Positions 7,329 to 16,831 are shown, numbered from the stretch's first letter. The stretch is DNA of 53,961 nt from Rhizobiales bacterium 65-79 (GCA_001896885.1 MKRJ01000033.1:1-53961), one strand, 5' to 3'. The notes: generated from the sequence alone by a model not told the origin. Program-made: numbers and translations.

Positions 7329-8030
7329 ATGAAACGGCTTCTTCTTTCTACAGCCATCTTCTTCGGACTTGGCGCAACTGCATTTGCAGCAGATGCCATC
7401 TCGGCCATGCCTCCGGCCAGTTTCAACTGGACGGGCGGCTATATCGGCGCTCAAGCCGGCTATGCCTGGGGAAAATCGAAGGGTGGCGACTACGCCCGGA
7501 GTTCGGGCGCGCTGGACGTCGAGGGGAATATCGATCCGGATGGTTTTCTGGGTGGCGTCTATGCCGGCTACAACTATCAGTTCAACAACAATCTAGTGCT
7601 CGGTGGTGAAGCCGACCTGAACTATGCTCATCTGACCGGCGAGGCTGACCCTCTTCATGATACGGTGGGTCCTGTTCCACCGAACAGCGCGCGAGGGGAA
7701 ATGACCTGGAACGGGTCGGCGCGTATCCGGGCGGGATATGCGTTCGATCGGTTCCTTCCTTACGTGACAGGCGGCGTTGCTTTCGGACGCTACAAATTCA
7801 CGCCGGACTACATCAACACAGGGCCACTTCCCGGCGCGAAGACCCAAACAGGATGGACCGTCGGCGCCGGCGTGGATTATGCCTTTACCAAAAATCTGAT
7901 CGCCCGCGTGGAGTATCGCTACACCGACTATGGCCACGCCAACTATGATATTACCGGGTTTCCGGACTACGTGAGCCGGGTCGATTTGAAGACCAGCGCA
8001 ATCCAGATCGGTATCGCCTACAAATTCTGA
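7329..8030 (+). CDS. Outer-membrane beta-barrel protein (Omp25/Omp31-like)
   Basis: A 233-residue protein with a signal peptide (MKRLLLSTAIFFGLGATAFA). The mature part is built of amphipathic strands: FNWTGGYIGAQAGYAWG, FLGGVYAGYNYQF, LVLGGEADLNY, GSARIRAGYAFDRFLPYVTG, WTVGAGVDYAFTKNLIARVE and a C-terminal IQIGIAYKF ending in aromatic Phe, the usual outer-membrane insertion signal. This is the eight-stranded OmpA-like porin fold common in rhizobia and Brucella (Omp25/Omp31 group). It probably supports envelope integrity; channel activity is uncertain. A terminator follows directly, so it is likely a single-gene transcript. Confidence 0.88.
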   Translation: MKRLLLSTAIFFGLGATAFAADAISAMPPASFNWTGGYIGAQAGYAWGKSKGGDYARSSGALDVEGNIDPDGFLGGVYAGYNYQFNNNLVLGGEADLNYAHLTGEADPLHDTVGPVPPNSARGEMTWNGSARIRAGYAFDRFLPYVTGGVAFGRYKFTPDYINTGPLPGAKTQTGWTVGAGVDYAFTKNLIARVEYRYTDYGHANYDITGFPDYVSRVDLKTSAIQIGIAYKF

Positions 8031-8050
8031 CCTTCAGCAATTTCCAGTGC

Positions 8051-8080
8051 CCCGCTGGTTTCGGCCGGCGGGTTCTTTTT
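8051..8080 (+). terminator. Rho-independent terminator after the outer-membrane protein gene
   Basis: CCCGCTGG and CCGGCGGG form an 8-bp stem (one G-T pair) around a six-base loop and are followed by TTCTTTTT, starting 21 bases after the stop codon of the beta-barrel gene. Confidence 0.8.
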
Positions 8081-8140
8081 ATTGCGATCAACCTAGACTT
8101 GTGGCTCTATCCGCCCCGTAAAAAAATCGGGCGTTTGGAA

Positions 8141-8248
8141 ATGGATACCACGGAAAAGAAGCCCTATGCGCGCCCCGTCCTGGTGCGCCGGGAAAAGCTG
8201 GACAGAGTGACCGCCGTCCCTGTCACCTCGGGCAATCCCAAGAACTAA
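8141..8248 (+). CDS. Short RiPP-precursor-like peptide, orphan
   Basis: A 35-residue peptide. Y9, P12, L14 and T24 have exactly the spacing of the lasso-peptide leader recognition motif (Y-x2-P-x-L-x9-T); only the central Gly is replaced, by E18. Many rhizobia carry similar 30-40 residue peptides (K-x-Y-x-x-P-x-L-x-x-R-E-x-L-x-x-V-T-A) annotated as putative RiPP precursors. The segment after T24 is AVPVTSGNPKN and has no Asp or Glu, so a lasso macrolactam cannot form. No B or C maturation enzyme, radical SAM enzyme or RRE protein is nearby. The ribosome binding site is weak (TTTGGA). It follows the terminator of the outer-membrane gene, so it would need its own promoter. Confidence 0.55.
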   Translation: MDTTEKKPYARPVLVRREKLDRVTAVPVTSGNPKN

Positions 8249-8270
8249 TTACCCGCACGCGGCCTTGTGG

Positions 8271-8594
8271 TCATGGCTGCTCCCTGGGCGCCTTGACCGT
8301 CTCGGACAGCCTGGCGTGATCGTCGCCGATTTGTTGGATCGGCGCTGACCCGTGCGTGGCACGCCCCTCACTTGCAACGAGGGCGCGCAGTTCTATAGGA
8401 CGAAGACCTGTCGAGAGGATCGATCCTGACATCATCTCGATCCGAGAGGCCGTCCGGCAAAGAGCGGCGAAATGCAAACGCAGTTCGCGAGCACGAGCGA
8501 CACGAATCCGGGCCTCGACCCCAACATGCTTGTTTTCCCGGCTGAGCTTCCTGGCCCGCTCTATGGCTCCGATGGATGCCTCTTTTCCTTCCAT
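8271..8594 (-). CDS. Hypothetical protein, doubtful
   Basis: A 107-codon frame rich in Arg and Ala (ARELRLHFAALCRTASRIE, LRPIELRALVASEG). It is the only reasonable candidate in the 391-base gap between the small peptide and the next membrane protein. No family is recognised, the ribosome binding site is weak, and other frames are also open here, so it may be noise. Confidence 0.28.
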   Translation of the reverse strand: MEGKEASIGAIERARKLSRENKHVGVEARIRVARARELRLHFAALCRTASRIEMMSGSILSTGLRPIELRALVASEGRATHGSAPIQQIGDDHARLSETVKAPREQP

Positions 8595-8639
8595 CGCTGT
8601 CGATCGTGATGGCGATGCTGGAATGCCGGGCCCACGCGA

Positions 8640-9398
8640 TCAACTGTTGCGGGACCATCTGACGACAAAAAGCCCGGTGAGATAGAGAAAGCCGAGCGGC
8701 GAGGCGAAGATGAAGACCAGCGGCCACAGGTTCGAGCCGGCCGAAAGGGCGTATATGGCATGCAAGGCGGCGGGAACCATGATTGCCAGAGGCACCAGGC
8801 CCGCCAGCCACCAGCGTCCTCGTTGCGTGATGAGGGACGCGCCCTGAAGCAGGAAATATCCCGGCACGGACAGGAAAACGAACATCGTCAGGATTGTTCC
8901 TACCGGATCCGGAGCCGGAGGATGGCTTTCGCTGTACTCATGCGCGATCTGGCTTTCTGCGGCGATCAGGGCCCGGACCCAATCGGGCAGGGGCTTGGAG
9001 GTAGCCGCGGGTTCGGACAGCCACCGGATCGAGCGCGCGATCGACAGCGTGGTCACCGGTTCCCAATTCTCATCATACGCCGTAGTCCTGACTTCATCGA
9101 TCAGCGTCGGTTTGCTGAAGCTCACCCAAACGAGCGCCTCGCCATCGCCGGCGGGGTGAACGACGGACGCATTCATGGCCTGCCCGGCGTCTGCCGGCAG
9201 GCCATTGGCAAAGGCTCGCGCCTGCAGGCGCAAAGGGACGTCCGAGTGATAGGAAATCTCGATGTAAAGGGTACCGAAGCGAGGTAAGCTGTCGTCGTCC
9301 GACGGTGATGTGCGTACAGGAACAAGTTCTACGGATGCAGCAGACGAAATTGTCACGCCAATCAGCAGCAATGCGATTGCAATCAACAATCTGCGCAT
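8640..9398 (-). CDS. Membrane protein with exported N-terminal domain, unknown function
   Basis: A 252-residue protein: a signal peptide (MRRLLIAIALLLIGVTISSA), an exported region of about 140 residues (strands such as RFGTLYIEISYHSDVPLRLQ and DGEALVWVSFSKP), then three hydrophobic helices near the C-terminus (TILTMFVFLSVPGYFLLQGA, WWLAGLVPLAIMVPAALHAIY, PLVFIFASPLGFLYLTGLFV). I do not recognise the family. The shape, with a periplasmic beta-rich part on a C-terminal membrane bundle, suggests an envelope role. The gene stands alone between weakly coding gaps. Confidence 0.62.
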   Translation of the reverse strand: MRRLLIAIALLLIGVTISSAASVELVPVRTSPSDDDSLPRFGTLYIEISYHSDVPLRLQARAFANGLPADAGQAMNASVVHPAGDGEALVWVSFSKPTLIDEVRTTAYDENWEPVTTLSIARSIRWLSEPAATSKPLPDWVRALIAAESQIAHEYSESHPPAPDPVGTILTMFVFLSVPGYFLLQGASLITQRGRWWLAGLVPLAIMVPAALHAIYALSAGSNLWPLVFIFASPLGFLYLTGLFVVRWSRNS

Positions 9399-9567
9399 CG
9401 ACCAGATCCCGGTTTCACTGTCTCCATACTATCCGGAATAAGAGAACAATACGTTTTTGAGAAAGGTTGACGAAGGATCAATGGACGGGACGGCAATGTC
9501 CGGTCGCAAAAATACGGCTATCGCCGACATGCCCCGCCGCTAAAGCCCGAGTATCGGTGTGGCGTAT

Positions 9568-9750
9568 TCAGCGTTGGCCCCGCGCAAACCGCACGAAAGC
9601 CTTGATGACCAGGATTGCCGACGTCAGCATGCCCGCCCACGCCAGCAATCCCAATCCGACCGGATTGGAATGCGGATCGGTCTCGCTGACGTACCAGATA
9701 GGCGTCACCGTGACGACGAAGATCACGATGGCCAACAAGATCAGACGCAT
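9568..9750 (-). CDS. Small two-helix membrane protein
   Basis: A 60-residue protein with two hydrophobic segments (MRLILLAIVIFVVTVTPIWY and LGLLAWAGMLTSAILVIKAF) joined by a short polar loop and ending in basic residues (VRFARGQR). ATG 9750 is preferred because GGGGGAAACGGG lies just upstream; a longer start would add nine residues with no better support. No function can be assigned. Confidence 0.5.
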   Translation of the reverse strand: MRLILLAIVIFVVTVTPIWYVSETDPHSNPVGLGLLAWAGMLTSAILVIKAFVRFARGQR

Positions 9751-9853
9751 TGCCCGTTTCCCCCCAAAGCCGCACAATCATGCCGGAGAGGCGGAGCGTC
9801 AAGGCAGGCCGCCGGATCACGCGAGTTGACATCCGCCAACAAAGCGCAACTGA

Positions 9854-10396
9854 ATGGCAGGTATGCGCCTCAGTAGAGTCGGCTACTACAGTGATTTCGT
9901 CGTCTATCCAGCTCTCATCCTGGCCCTTGGCGGCGCGGCACTGAGACAGGATGGCCGCAGCTCCCTGGAGAGCTGGATTTCGCTATTCCTGCTGTTCCTC
10001 GGGCTCTGGACGCTGATCGAGTACCTGATGCACCGCTTTGTCCTGCACCATGTGCCCTACCTGAGGACACTGCACGAGGAGCACCATCTTCAGGAGTTGG
10101 AGCCGATCGGCACGCCGACCTATCTCAGCCTCGGCCTTCACGGATTGCTGATCTTTGTCCCGATGTTGGCCCTTTTCGGCTTTGCCGCGGCGAGTGCCGC
10201 CTCTTCCGGGCTGATGCTGGGGTATCTCTGGTACATCAGCGTGCACCACATCCTGCACCACTGGCATCCCGAACATTCGAGCTACGTTTATCGCCTCAAG
10301 CGCCACCATGCCTTGCACCACCACCTCGATGGCGGCAGCAATTTCGGTGTCACCACCGCCTTTTGGGATCGGGTGCTTGGCACATTTCGCTCTTGA
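9854..10396 (+). CDS. Fatty acid hydroxylase superfamily membrane protein
   Basis: A 180-residue integral membrane protein carrying the histidine clusters of the fatty acid hydroxylase/sterol desaturase superfamily: HRFVLHH, HEEHH, HHILHHWH and HHALHHH, which would bind a di-iron centre. Hydrophobic helices lie between them (SLFLLFLGLWTLIEYLM, GLHGLLIFVPMLALFG). Members hydroxylate or desaturate lipids such as fatty acids, ornithine lipids or carotenoids; the substrate cannot be told from sequence. Start is the ATG at 9854, with an alternative ATG at 9863. A short GCCGG/CCGGC hairpin lies at 10533-10545 in the gap before rlpA. Confidence 0.82.
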   Translation: MAGMRLSRVGYYSDFVVYPALILALGGAALRQDGRSSLESWISLFLLFLGLWTLIEYLMHRFVLHHVPYLRTLHEEHHLQELEPIGTPTYLSLGLHGLLIFVPMLALFGFAAASAASSGLMLGYLWYISVHHILHHWHPEHSSYVYRLKRHHALHHHLDGGSNFGVTTAFWDRVLGTFRS

Positions 10397-10693
10397 GCTG
10401 CGGTAGGAACGAGGAGATATCGGCGAATACGCAAAGGGTTTGCGGCTCCTGTTCCGTGACACGAAGTCGAGGCATGGCTTCCGCTCTCTCTGAAAAGCAG
10501 GTATACATTGCTGAAAATCATGCCACATTCTTGCCGGTTTCCGGCCATAGTCGGTTAATCGCGTTTAAATTAATTTCTGGGAAGAAGCATATAGCCGGGG
10601 AGCAGGGGCTTGGTTTCCGGCGCGCTTTGAATCCCAGACCGGGATGGGGCGGTTCAACGCCTCGCCGGATCAAAAGAAGGGGACCACCAAGGT

Positions 10694-11977
10694 ATGGTGC
10701 CTACGACTTCGCGCCGACGCCTGGAAGCTGCGTCGTCCGTCCTCATTGTCGCCGCGTGCGGCGCGTTGCTTGCCGCCTGCAATACGACCGAGCCGGTCGC
10801 GAACGCCCAGAAGAATTCCAAGGAATATTTCGCCGAAGCCGAATATGGCGTCCCCGCCAGTCCGCGCGTAACCGACAAACGTTCGCGCCTGCCCCGGTTC
10901 GAGGGCCGCGCGCAGGTTGGCACGCCCTATATGGTGCACGGCAAGTGGTATTATCCAAAAGAGAACCGGAACTACAGGGCGGTCGGCGCGGCCTCCTGGT
11001 ACGGCGATGCCTTTCATGGCAGGCTGACCGCCAACGGCGAAGTCTATGACATGGACCGGCTGACGGCGGCGCATCCGACGATGCCGTTGCCGAGCTATGC
11101 GCGTGTCACCAATCTCGATGACGGCAGTTCGGTCATCGTGCGCGTCAACGATCGCGGGCCTTATGCCAACGGCCGCATCATCGACCTGTCCAAGCGGGCC
11201 GCCGAGATGCTCGACTACAGCACTGCCGGCGTCGCCCATGTGAAGGTCGAATATGTCGGACCGGCGCCGCTTGTCCCGAACGACGACCGGTACCTGATGG
11301 CTTCCTACCGTCCCGGCAAGGATGCCGCGCCGCTGCCTGGCGAAAGCGGGCCGACCGGCATGATGGTCGCCATGAACGGTTCGACGCCCACTTCCGGCCA
11401 CATGGCCGTTCCGTTCCCCGGCCAGTTGAACAATGCGGGCATGCCTTCGACGGCGCGGTCCGCGGCGCCGCGGCCTCAGGTCCAGTTTGCGTCCGCCGTA
11501 TCCGCCAACGTGGTCGAGGACGGCGATCCGGTCCTGCCTGCGCTTGGTCCGATCGTGCCGGAACGCCCGGCCTTCGGCCTTGCCTCATCCGGCGCCAATG
11601 AGACGCTCCCCGTGCTCGGTTATGCGGACGTACGCGTGGAACGGGCTTCGCAAGCCTTCGACGCGCTCATGGGCCGCCATGTAGCCATGACGCCGGCCGA
11701 GATCGTCGCCTCCTGGAAACGCTCGCAGTCCAGCGCATCCGGCGAAGGTGACGAGGCCGCCTATGTGGCCGTCGGCACGTTCGCCACCGCCGCCGAGAGT
11801 TCGCGGCAGGCAAAGGCGCTCTCGGCCTACGGCCGCGTCAAGGTGGAAGAGGCCGAGGACGCCGGGCATACATTCTATAGCCTCAGCGTCTATCCGGACG
11901 GCCGTGCCTCCGTCGACGAGATGCTGCGGCATGCCTGGGCAAACGGTGCCGGCAGCGCCATGACCGTTCGCGACTGA
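10694..11977 (+). CDS. rlpA: Septal ring lytic transglycosylase RlpA family lipoprotein
   Basis: A 427-residue lipoprotein: a signal sequence with lipobox LLAAC (C29), then a double-psi beta-barrel at about residues 95-190 with GAASWYGDAFHGRLTANGE, AAHPTMPLPS and VRVNDRGPY. H127 and D153 correspond to the catalytic residues of RlpA lytic transglycosylases, which cut glycan strands lacking stem peptides at the division site. The C-terminus (about 350-420) reads as a SPOR-like domain (YVAVGTFATAAESSRQAKAL...FYSLSVYP), used to bind denuded septal peptidoglycan. A D,D-carboxypeptidase gene follows on the same strand, fitting a cell-wall pair. Confidence 0.9.
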   Translation: MVPTTSRRRLEAASSVLIVAACGALLAACNTTEPVANAQKNSKEYFAEAEYGVPASPRVTDKRSRLPRFEGRAQVGTPYMVHGKWYYPKENRNYRAVGAASWYGDAFHGRLTANGEVYDMDRLTAAHPTMPLPSYARVTNLDDGSSVIVRVNDRGPYANGRIIDLSKRAAEMLDYSTAGVAHVKVEYVGPAPLVPNDDRYLMASYRPGKDAAPLPGESGPTGMMVAMNGSTPTSGHMAVPFPGQLNNAGMPSTARSAAPRPQVQFASAVSANVVEDGDPVLPALGPIVPERPAFGLASSGANETLPVLGYADVRVERASQAFDALMGRHVAMTPAEIVASWKRSQSSASGEGDEAAYVAVGTFATAAESSRQAKALSAYGRVKVEEAEDAGHTFYSLSVYPDGRASVDEMLRHAWANGAGSAMTVRD

Positions 11978-12168
11978 ACGTCGCTCGTTCACCATCTTCG
12001 CCCTAATCGATTGATCCGGCCGCGTCTGCGCTGTTACCCTTCATGGGTATCGTGGATGCGGGCAGGGACATGCCCTGGATCACGAATAACTTGGCAAGGC
12101 TGACTTGGGTCTCCGGGCGCAGCCACATGGCTTCGCCGGCTGCGGCGGCATCGAGCGGACGGGCACGG

Positions 12169-13341
12169 GTGAACGCTAAACTGTTGCGATCGATGTCACG
12201 GTCGGCGGCGCTCTTGGTGCTGCTGGCAGTCTTGTCGGTTTCCGCGGCCCATGCGCAGCTTTTCTCGACGCGCGCCTCCGAAGCCTACATGATAGATGCC
12301 GAAACCGGCACGATCCTCTTCTCCAAGGAGCCCGACAAGCTCATTCCGCCGGCTTCGCTCGCCAAGCTGATGACGCTGGAGATGGTCTTCCATGCCATCA
12401 AGACGGGTCGGCTCAACCTCGACGACCAGTTCTATATCAGCGTCAATGCCTGGAAGAATGGCGGGGCCGGATCCGGCGGCTCCACCATGTTCGCCAAGGT
12501 GAAGTCGTCGATCCGCCTGGAGGACCTGATCAGGGGGATGGCCGTCGTTTCCGCCAACGACGCCTGCATCGCGGTTGCCGAAGGCATGGCCGGCTCGGAA
12601 GAGAACTTCGCCCAGCTCATGACGGAGCGGGCGCATGCGCTCGGCTTAAGCCATATGGTCTTCAAGAATTCGACCGGCCTGCCGGCCGACGGACAGGTGG
12701 TCACCGTCAAGGAGCTTACCCTGCTCGGCCTGCACATCTGGCGCGAATATCCGGAGCTTTACCGCTATTTCGCCTTGCCGGACTTCACCTGGAACAAGAT
12801 CACCCAGCGCAACCGCAATCCGCTGCTCAAGATGGATATCGGCGCCGACGGCATGAAGACGGGATTCACCGACGCTTCGGGCTACGCGATCGTGGGCTCG
12901 GTCGAGAAGGACGGCCGACGCCTGTTCGCCACGCTGAGCGGAATGTCGAGCGACGCCGAGCGCGCCGAGGAATCGCGCAAGATGCTCGACTGGGGAATGC
13001 GGGCATTCGCGAAATCCCAGCTTTTCGCGAGCGGCGAGACGGTCGCGCAGGCTTCCGTCTTCGGCGGAGCGCAATCGAGCGTCGCCCTGAAGGCGAAGGG
13101 TCCGGTATCGATCTTCGTGCCGCTCACCAACCGCGACCAGTTGAAGGCGCGTGTCGTCTATAAGGGGCCCCTGGTCGCTCCGGTGGAAGAAGGGATGCCG
13201 GCCGGCGAGCTGAAGGTATGGATCGGCGATACCCTCAGCCAGGAAACCCCGCTCTACACGGCCGAATCGGTCGGGAGCGGCACGATCTACCAGCGCGCCG
13301 TGAGCGCGATCGAGGAACTCGCGATCGGCTGGATGCGGTGA
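12169..13341 (+). CDS. dacA: D-alanyl-D-alanine carboxypeptidase (class C PBP, S11 family)
   Basis: A penicillin-binding protein that trims the terminal D-Ala from peptidoglycan pentapeptides in the periplasm. The S11 motifs are all present: SLAKLMT (SxxK), SAND (SxN) and MKTGFTD (KTG). A signal peptide ending SVSAAHAQ precedes the domain, and the C-terminal part forms the beta-rich PBP5 tail with an amphipathic end (AVSAIEELAIGW). The start is uncertain: the GTG at 12169 places a normal-length signal peptide, while in-frame ATGs at 12043, 12070, 12127 and 12193 are alternatives with no better ribosome binding site. It follows rlpA, and tmk begins about 130 bases later. Confidence 0.92.
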   Translation: MNAKLLRSMSRSAALLVLLAVLSVSAAHAQLFSTRASEAYMIDAETGTILFSKEPDKLIPPASLAKLMTLEMVFHAIKTGRLNLDDQFYISVNAWKNGGAGSGGSTMFAKVKSSIRLEDLIRGMAVVSANDACIAVAEGMAGSEENFAQLMTERAHALGLSHMVFKNSTGLPADGQVVTVKELTLLGLHIWREYPELYRYFALPDFTWNKITQRNRNPLLKMDIGADGMKTGFTDASGYAIVGSVEKDGRRLFATLSGMSSDAERAEESRKMLDWGMRAFAKSQLFASGETVAQASVFGGAQSSVALKAKGPVSIFVPLTNRDQLKARVVYKGPLVAPVEEGMPAGELKVWIGDTLSQETPLYTAESVGSGTIYQRAVSAIEELAIGWMR

Positions 13342-13473
13342 ACGGGACGCAAAGTGTCCGCGTCGTCTTGACTGCCTTTGCCTTTCAGACCGCATGGATT
13401 TTCGCTGCCGGACCGCATAACTACTGAACGTGCGGCGAACGCCGCCTGAAAAATAGCGGTCAGGTAGCTCCAA

Positions 13474-14139
13474 GTGGCTCGTGGATTGTTCGTGACATTC
13501 GAAGGCGGGGAGGGCGCCGGCAAGTCTACCCAGATCCGCATGCTCGCGGATACGTTGCGCGCTTCCGGCCATGAGGTCGTCGTCACGCGCGAACCTGGAG
13601 GCTCGCCGGGCGCCGAGGCGGTCCGCCATGTCGTGCTTTCCGGGGCGGCCGAGCCATTCGGGCCCGAGATGGAGGCGATCCTCTTCGCGGCGGCGCGCGC
13701 CGATCACGTCGATCGCACCATCCGCCCGGCGCTCGAGCGCGGCGCAATCGTCCTTTGCGACCGCTTCGTCGATTCCTCGCGCGTCTATCAGGGCGTGACC
13801 GGCGGTCTCGATCCCTCCTTCATGGAAGAACTGGAACGGGCGACGGTGGAGGACATGATGCCCGATCTGACCCTGATCCTGGATATCGATCCGGAAGAAG
13901 GTTTGCGCCGGGCCGGCGCCCGGCGCGGCGCGTCCGAGGCGGACCGCTTCGAGAAGGAGGCGCTTTCCCTGCACAGGCGCCGCCGCAAGGCATTCCTGGC
14001 GATCGCGAAGGCCGAGCCGAAGCGGTGCAGGGTGATCGATGCCTCCCGGCCGGCCGCGAAGATCGCCGCCGAGATCGCGAATGCCGTCCAGATCGCGATC
14101 GAACGAAAGGGCCTGCCCGTGAAGGAGGCAACCGGCTGA
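13474..14139 (+). CDS. tmk: Thymidylate kinase
   Basis: Phosphorylates dTMP to dTDP for DNA synthesis. The 221-residue protein has the P-loop [11 protein letters not shown], the [10 protein letters not shown] motif, the DR-x motif in [14 protein letters not shown] and a lid with [13 protein letters not shown]. Start is GTG at 13474, giving the usual N-terminus just before the first beta strand. The stop lies three bases before the start of holB, so tmk and holB are co-transcribed, an arrangement common in bacteria. Confidence 0.96.
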   Translation: MARGLFVTFEGGEGAGKSTQIRMLADTLRASGHEVVVTREPGGSPGAEAVRHVVLSGAAEPFGPEMEAILFAAARADHVDRTIRPALERGAIVLCDRFVDSSRVYQGVTGGLDPSFMEELERATVEDMMPDLTLILDIDPEEGLRRAGARRGASEADRFEKEALSLHRRRRKAFLAIAKAEPKRCRVIDASRPAAKIAAEIANAVQIAIERKGLPVKEATG

Positions 14140-14142
14140 CCG

Positions 14143-15195
14143 ATGTTCGAACGTCTCGCGCCCGAGCAATATGACAGCATTCCCGGTGTGCCGGAGCCAT
14201 CGGAGAATCCACGGCTGATCGGCCATGAGGAAGAGGCGAGGCTTCTCGCCGCGACCTATCGCGCCGGCAGGCTGCACCATGCGATCCTCCTCGCCGGCCC
14301 GTTCGGCATCGGCAAGGCGACATTCGCCTTCCGGTTGGCGCATCACCTGTTGAAACATCCGCGCGCCGCCGAGGCGCCGGAGACATTCGAGAACGCCGAT
14401 GTCGGTTCCGCGCTCTACCGGCAGATCGCCGGCGGCTCGCACCCGTCCATCCTGCACCTCACCCGGCCTTTCGACGACAAGCGGAAGGTGTTCCGGACGG
14501 TGGTGACGGTGGAGGAGATCCGGCGGGTCAACCGCTTCCTCTCCATGACGGCGCATGACGGCGGCTATCGGGTCGTCATCGTGGATCCGGCGGACGACAT
14601 GAACACGAATGCGGCCAACGCGCTTCTGAAGAGCCTGGAAGAACCGCCCTCGCGGACGGTCTTCCTGCTGATCTCGCATTCGCCGGGACGGCTTCTGCCC
14701 ACCATACGCTCGCGCTGCCAGACCGTGCGCCTGAAGCCGCTCGACGCGCAGTCGCTGCGCGCCGTCCTGCAGGTTCTCGAAACGGACCTGCCCTCGGAGC
14801 CGGCGGCGCTCGATGCGCTCGCCGGGCGCGCGCAGGGCAGCGCCCGCACGGCGATCCTGCTGACCCAGTTCGGCGGGCTGGAGATCGGCGGTGTGCTCGA
14901 AGGGATACTGGCGGCCTCGCGGTTCGACGTCGCCGAGGCTGCCCGGCTGGCCGACGCCGTGAGCGGCCGCGATCAGGCGATCCAGTTCGGGATATTCAAC
15001 CGGTTGACGCTGGATGCGGTTGCCGACGCGGCGGACAGAGCGGCCTCCGCCGGCGAAATCGAGCGGGCAGGGCGCCTTTCCGATCTCTGGAGCGAGGCGA
15101 ACGAGAAGATCCTCGAAACGGACGTCTACAATCTCGATCGCAAGCAGCACGCCGTCGGGTTGCTCGGCCGGATGCACGAGCTCATGCGCGGCTGA
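14143..15195 (+). CDS. holB: DNA polymerase III subunit delta'
   Basis: The 350-residue clamp-loader subunit that helps place the beta sliding clamp on DNA. Visible features are a P-loop-like GPFGIGKAT near residue 48, VEEIRRVNRFLSM, a Walker-B-like VVIVDPADDMN, NALLKSLEEPPSRTVFLL and the TIRSRCQTV sensor block that gives the trans-acting arginine. The zinc-binding cysteine cluster of E. coli delta' is absent and the P-loop is retained. It is tightly placed between tmk and metG. Confidence 0.94.
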   Translation: MFERLAPEQYDSIPGVPEPSENPRLIGHEEEARLLAATYRAGRLHHAILLAGPFGIGKATFAFRLAHHLLKHPRAAEAPETFENADVGSALYRQIAGGSHPSILHLTRPFDDKRKVFRTVVTVEEIRRVNRFLSMTAHDGGYRVVIVDPADDMNTNAANALLKSLEEPPSRTVFLLISHSPGRLLPTIRSRCQTVRLKPLDAQSLRAVLQVLETDLPSEPAALDALAGRAQGSARTAILLTQFGGLEIGGVLEGILAASRFDVAEAARLADAVSGRDQAIQFGIFNRLTLDAVADAADRAASAGEIERAGRLSDLWSEANEKILETDVYNLDRKQHAVGLLGRMHELMRG

Positions 15196-15273
15196 CCGCA
15201 CGCCGCGGGCGGGATGGCAATCGCGTTCCCGATGCGCTATCTGACCGCCACCCTGTTTGTCCGGAACCATTTC

Positions 15274-16824
15274 ATGCCCGCCGAGAAATTCTATATCACC
15301 ACGGCGATCTCCTATCCGAACGGCCGGCCGCATATCGGCCATGCCTACGAGTTGATCGCGACCGATGCGCTGGCCCGCTTCCAGCGCCTGGACGGCAGGG
15401 AAGTCTTCTTCCTGACCGGCACGGACGAGCACGGCATCAAGATGCTGCAGACCGCGCGCAAGGAAGGCATCACCGCGCGCGAGCTCGCGGACCGCAATTC
15501 CCGGCTTTTCCGCGACATGGCCCGGCTGCTCGATGCATCGAACGACGATTTCATCCGCACGACGGAAAAGCGGCACTACGAATCCTCGCAGGCCATCTGG
15601 AAGGCGATGGCGGCGAACGGCGACATCTACAAGGGCGGCTATGCCGGTTGGTATTCGGTCCGCGACGAGGCCTATTACGGCGAGGAGGAGACCCAGCTTC
15701 GCGAGGACGGCGTGCGCTACGGGCCCCAGGGCACACCCGTGGAATGGGTCGAGGAGGAGAGCTATTTCTTTCGCCTTTCCGCCTATCAGGACCGGCTGCT
15801 GGAACTCTATGAAAGCCGACCCGACTTCATCGGCCCGGCCGAGCGTCGCAACGAGGTGATGAGCTTCGTCCGCTCCGGCCTGAAGGACCTTTCCATTTCG
15901 CGCACCACATTCGACTGGGGTGTTCCCGTGCCGGGCGACGAGAAGCACGTCATGTATGTGTGGGTCGATGCGCTCACCAACTACATTACGGCCGTCGGCT
16001 ATCCCGATGAAAAATCCGAGAAATGGCGCTTCTGGCCGGCAGACGCGCACATCATCGGCAAGGATATCGTCCGTTTCCATTCGGTGTATTGGCCGGCCTT
16101 CCTGATGTCGGCCGGCATCGAACTGCCGAAGCGGGTCTTTGGCCACGGCTTCCTGTTCAACCGCGGGGAGAAGATGTCGAAGTCGGTCGGCAACGTCGTC
16201 GATCCGTTCGCGCTGGTCGAGCATTACGGGCTGGACCAGGTGCGCTATTTCCTGCTGCGCGAAGTGCCGTTCGGACAGGACGGCAGCTATAGCCATGAGG
16301 CCATCGTCAACCGCACCAATGCCGATCTGGCCAACGATCTCGGCAACCTGGCGCAGCGCTCGCTATCGATGATCGCCAAGAACTGCGGCGGCGCGGTGCC
16401 GGAAAGGGGCAAACCGGCGGAGGCCGACCGTGCGATCCTGGCGATGGCGGACGCCGCGCTCGATACCGCGCGCAAGGCGATGGCCGAGCAGGCAATCCAT
16501 GTGGCGCTCGCCTCGATTTTCGGCGTCGTGTCCGAAGCCAACCGCTATTTCGCCGGGCAGGAGCCCTGGGCGTTGCGCAAGACCGATCCGGCGCGCATGG
16601 GGACGGTTCTCTACACGACGGCCGAAACGATCCGGCGCGTGGCCATCCTCTGCCAGCCCTTCATGCCGGGCTCGGCGGCGCAATTGCTCGATCTGCTCGC
16701 GGTGCCGGCGGACCGGCGGCGCTTCGCCGACCTCGGCGAGAAGGGCGCGCTGGTTCCCGGAACGGCTCTGCCGGCGCCGCAGGGCGTCTTTCCGCGCTAT
16801 GTCGAAACCGAGCCGGCCAAGTAG
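15274..16824 (+). CDS. metG: Methionine--tRNA ligase
   Basis: Charges tRNA-Met with methionine. The 516-residue class I synthetase shows the HIGH motif ([11 protein letters not shown]), [22 protein letters not shown] and the KMSKS motif ([13 protein letters not shown]), followed by the alpha-helical anticodon-binding domain. The zinc-knuckle cysteines of the E. coli type are missing in the connective region ([10 protein letters not shown]), as in the short type common in Alphaproteobacteria. No C-terminal tRNA-binding domain is present. ATG 15274 was chosen because the synthetase fold begins there. Confidence 0.97.
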   Translation: MPAEKFYITTAISYPNGRPHIGHAYELIATDALARFQRLDGREVFFLTGTDEHGIKMLQTARKEGITARELADRNSRLFRDMARLLDASNDDFIRTTEKRHYESSQAIWKAMAANGDIYKGGYAGWYSVRDEAYYGEEETQLREDGVRYGPQGTPVEWVEEESYFFRLSAYQDRLLELYESRPDFIGPAERRNEVMSFVRSGLKDLSISRTTFDWGVPVPGDEKHVMYVWVDALTNYITAVGYPDEKSEKWRFWPADAHIIGKDIVRFHSVYWPAFLMSAGIELPKRVFGHGFLFNRGEKMSKSVGNVVDPFALVEHYGLDQVRYFLLREVPFGQDGSYSHEAIVNRTNADLANDLGNLAQRSLSMIAKNCGGAVPERGKPAEADRAILAMADAALDTARKAMAEQAIHVALASIFGVVSEANRYFAGQEPWALRKTDPARMGTVLYTTAETIRRVAILCQPFMPGSAAQLLDLLAVPADRRRFADLGEKGALVPGTALPAPQGVFPRYVETEPAK

Positions 16825-16831
16825 CTTGGCG

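Noticed and set aside
8141-8248. Calling the small peptide a lasso peptide precursor
   Set aside because: No Asp or Glu follows the leader Thr and no lasso enzymes are in the window; only the leader-like motif is supported.
12646-16296. A 1216-codon open frame on the minus strand
   Set aside because: It lies antisense to the carboxypeptidase gene, tmk, holB and metG, which all have clear motifs. Long antisense frames are expected in GC-rich genes with strong codon bias.
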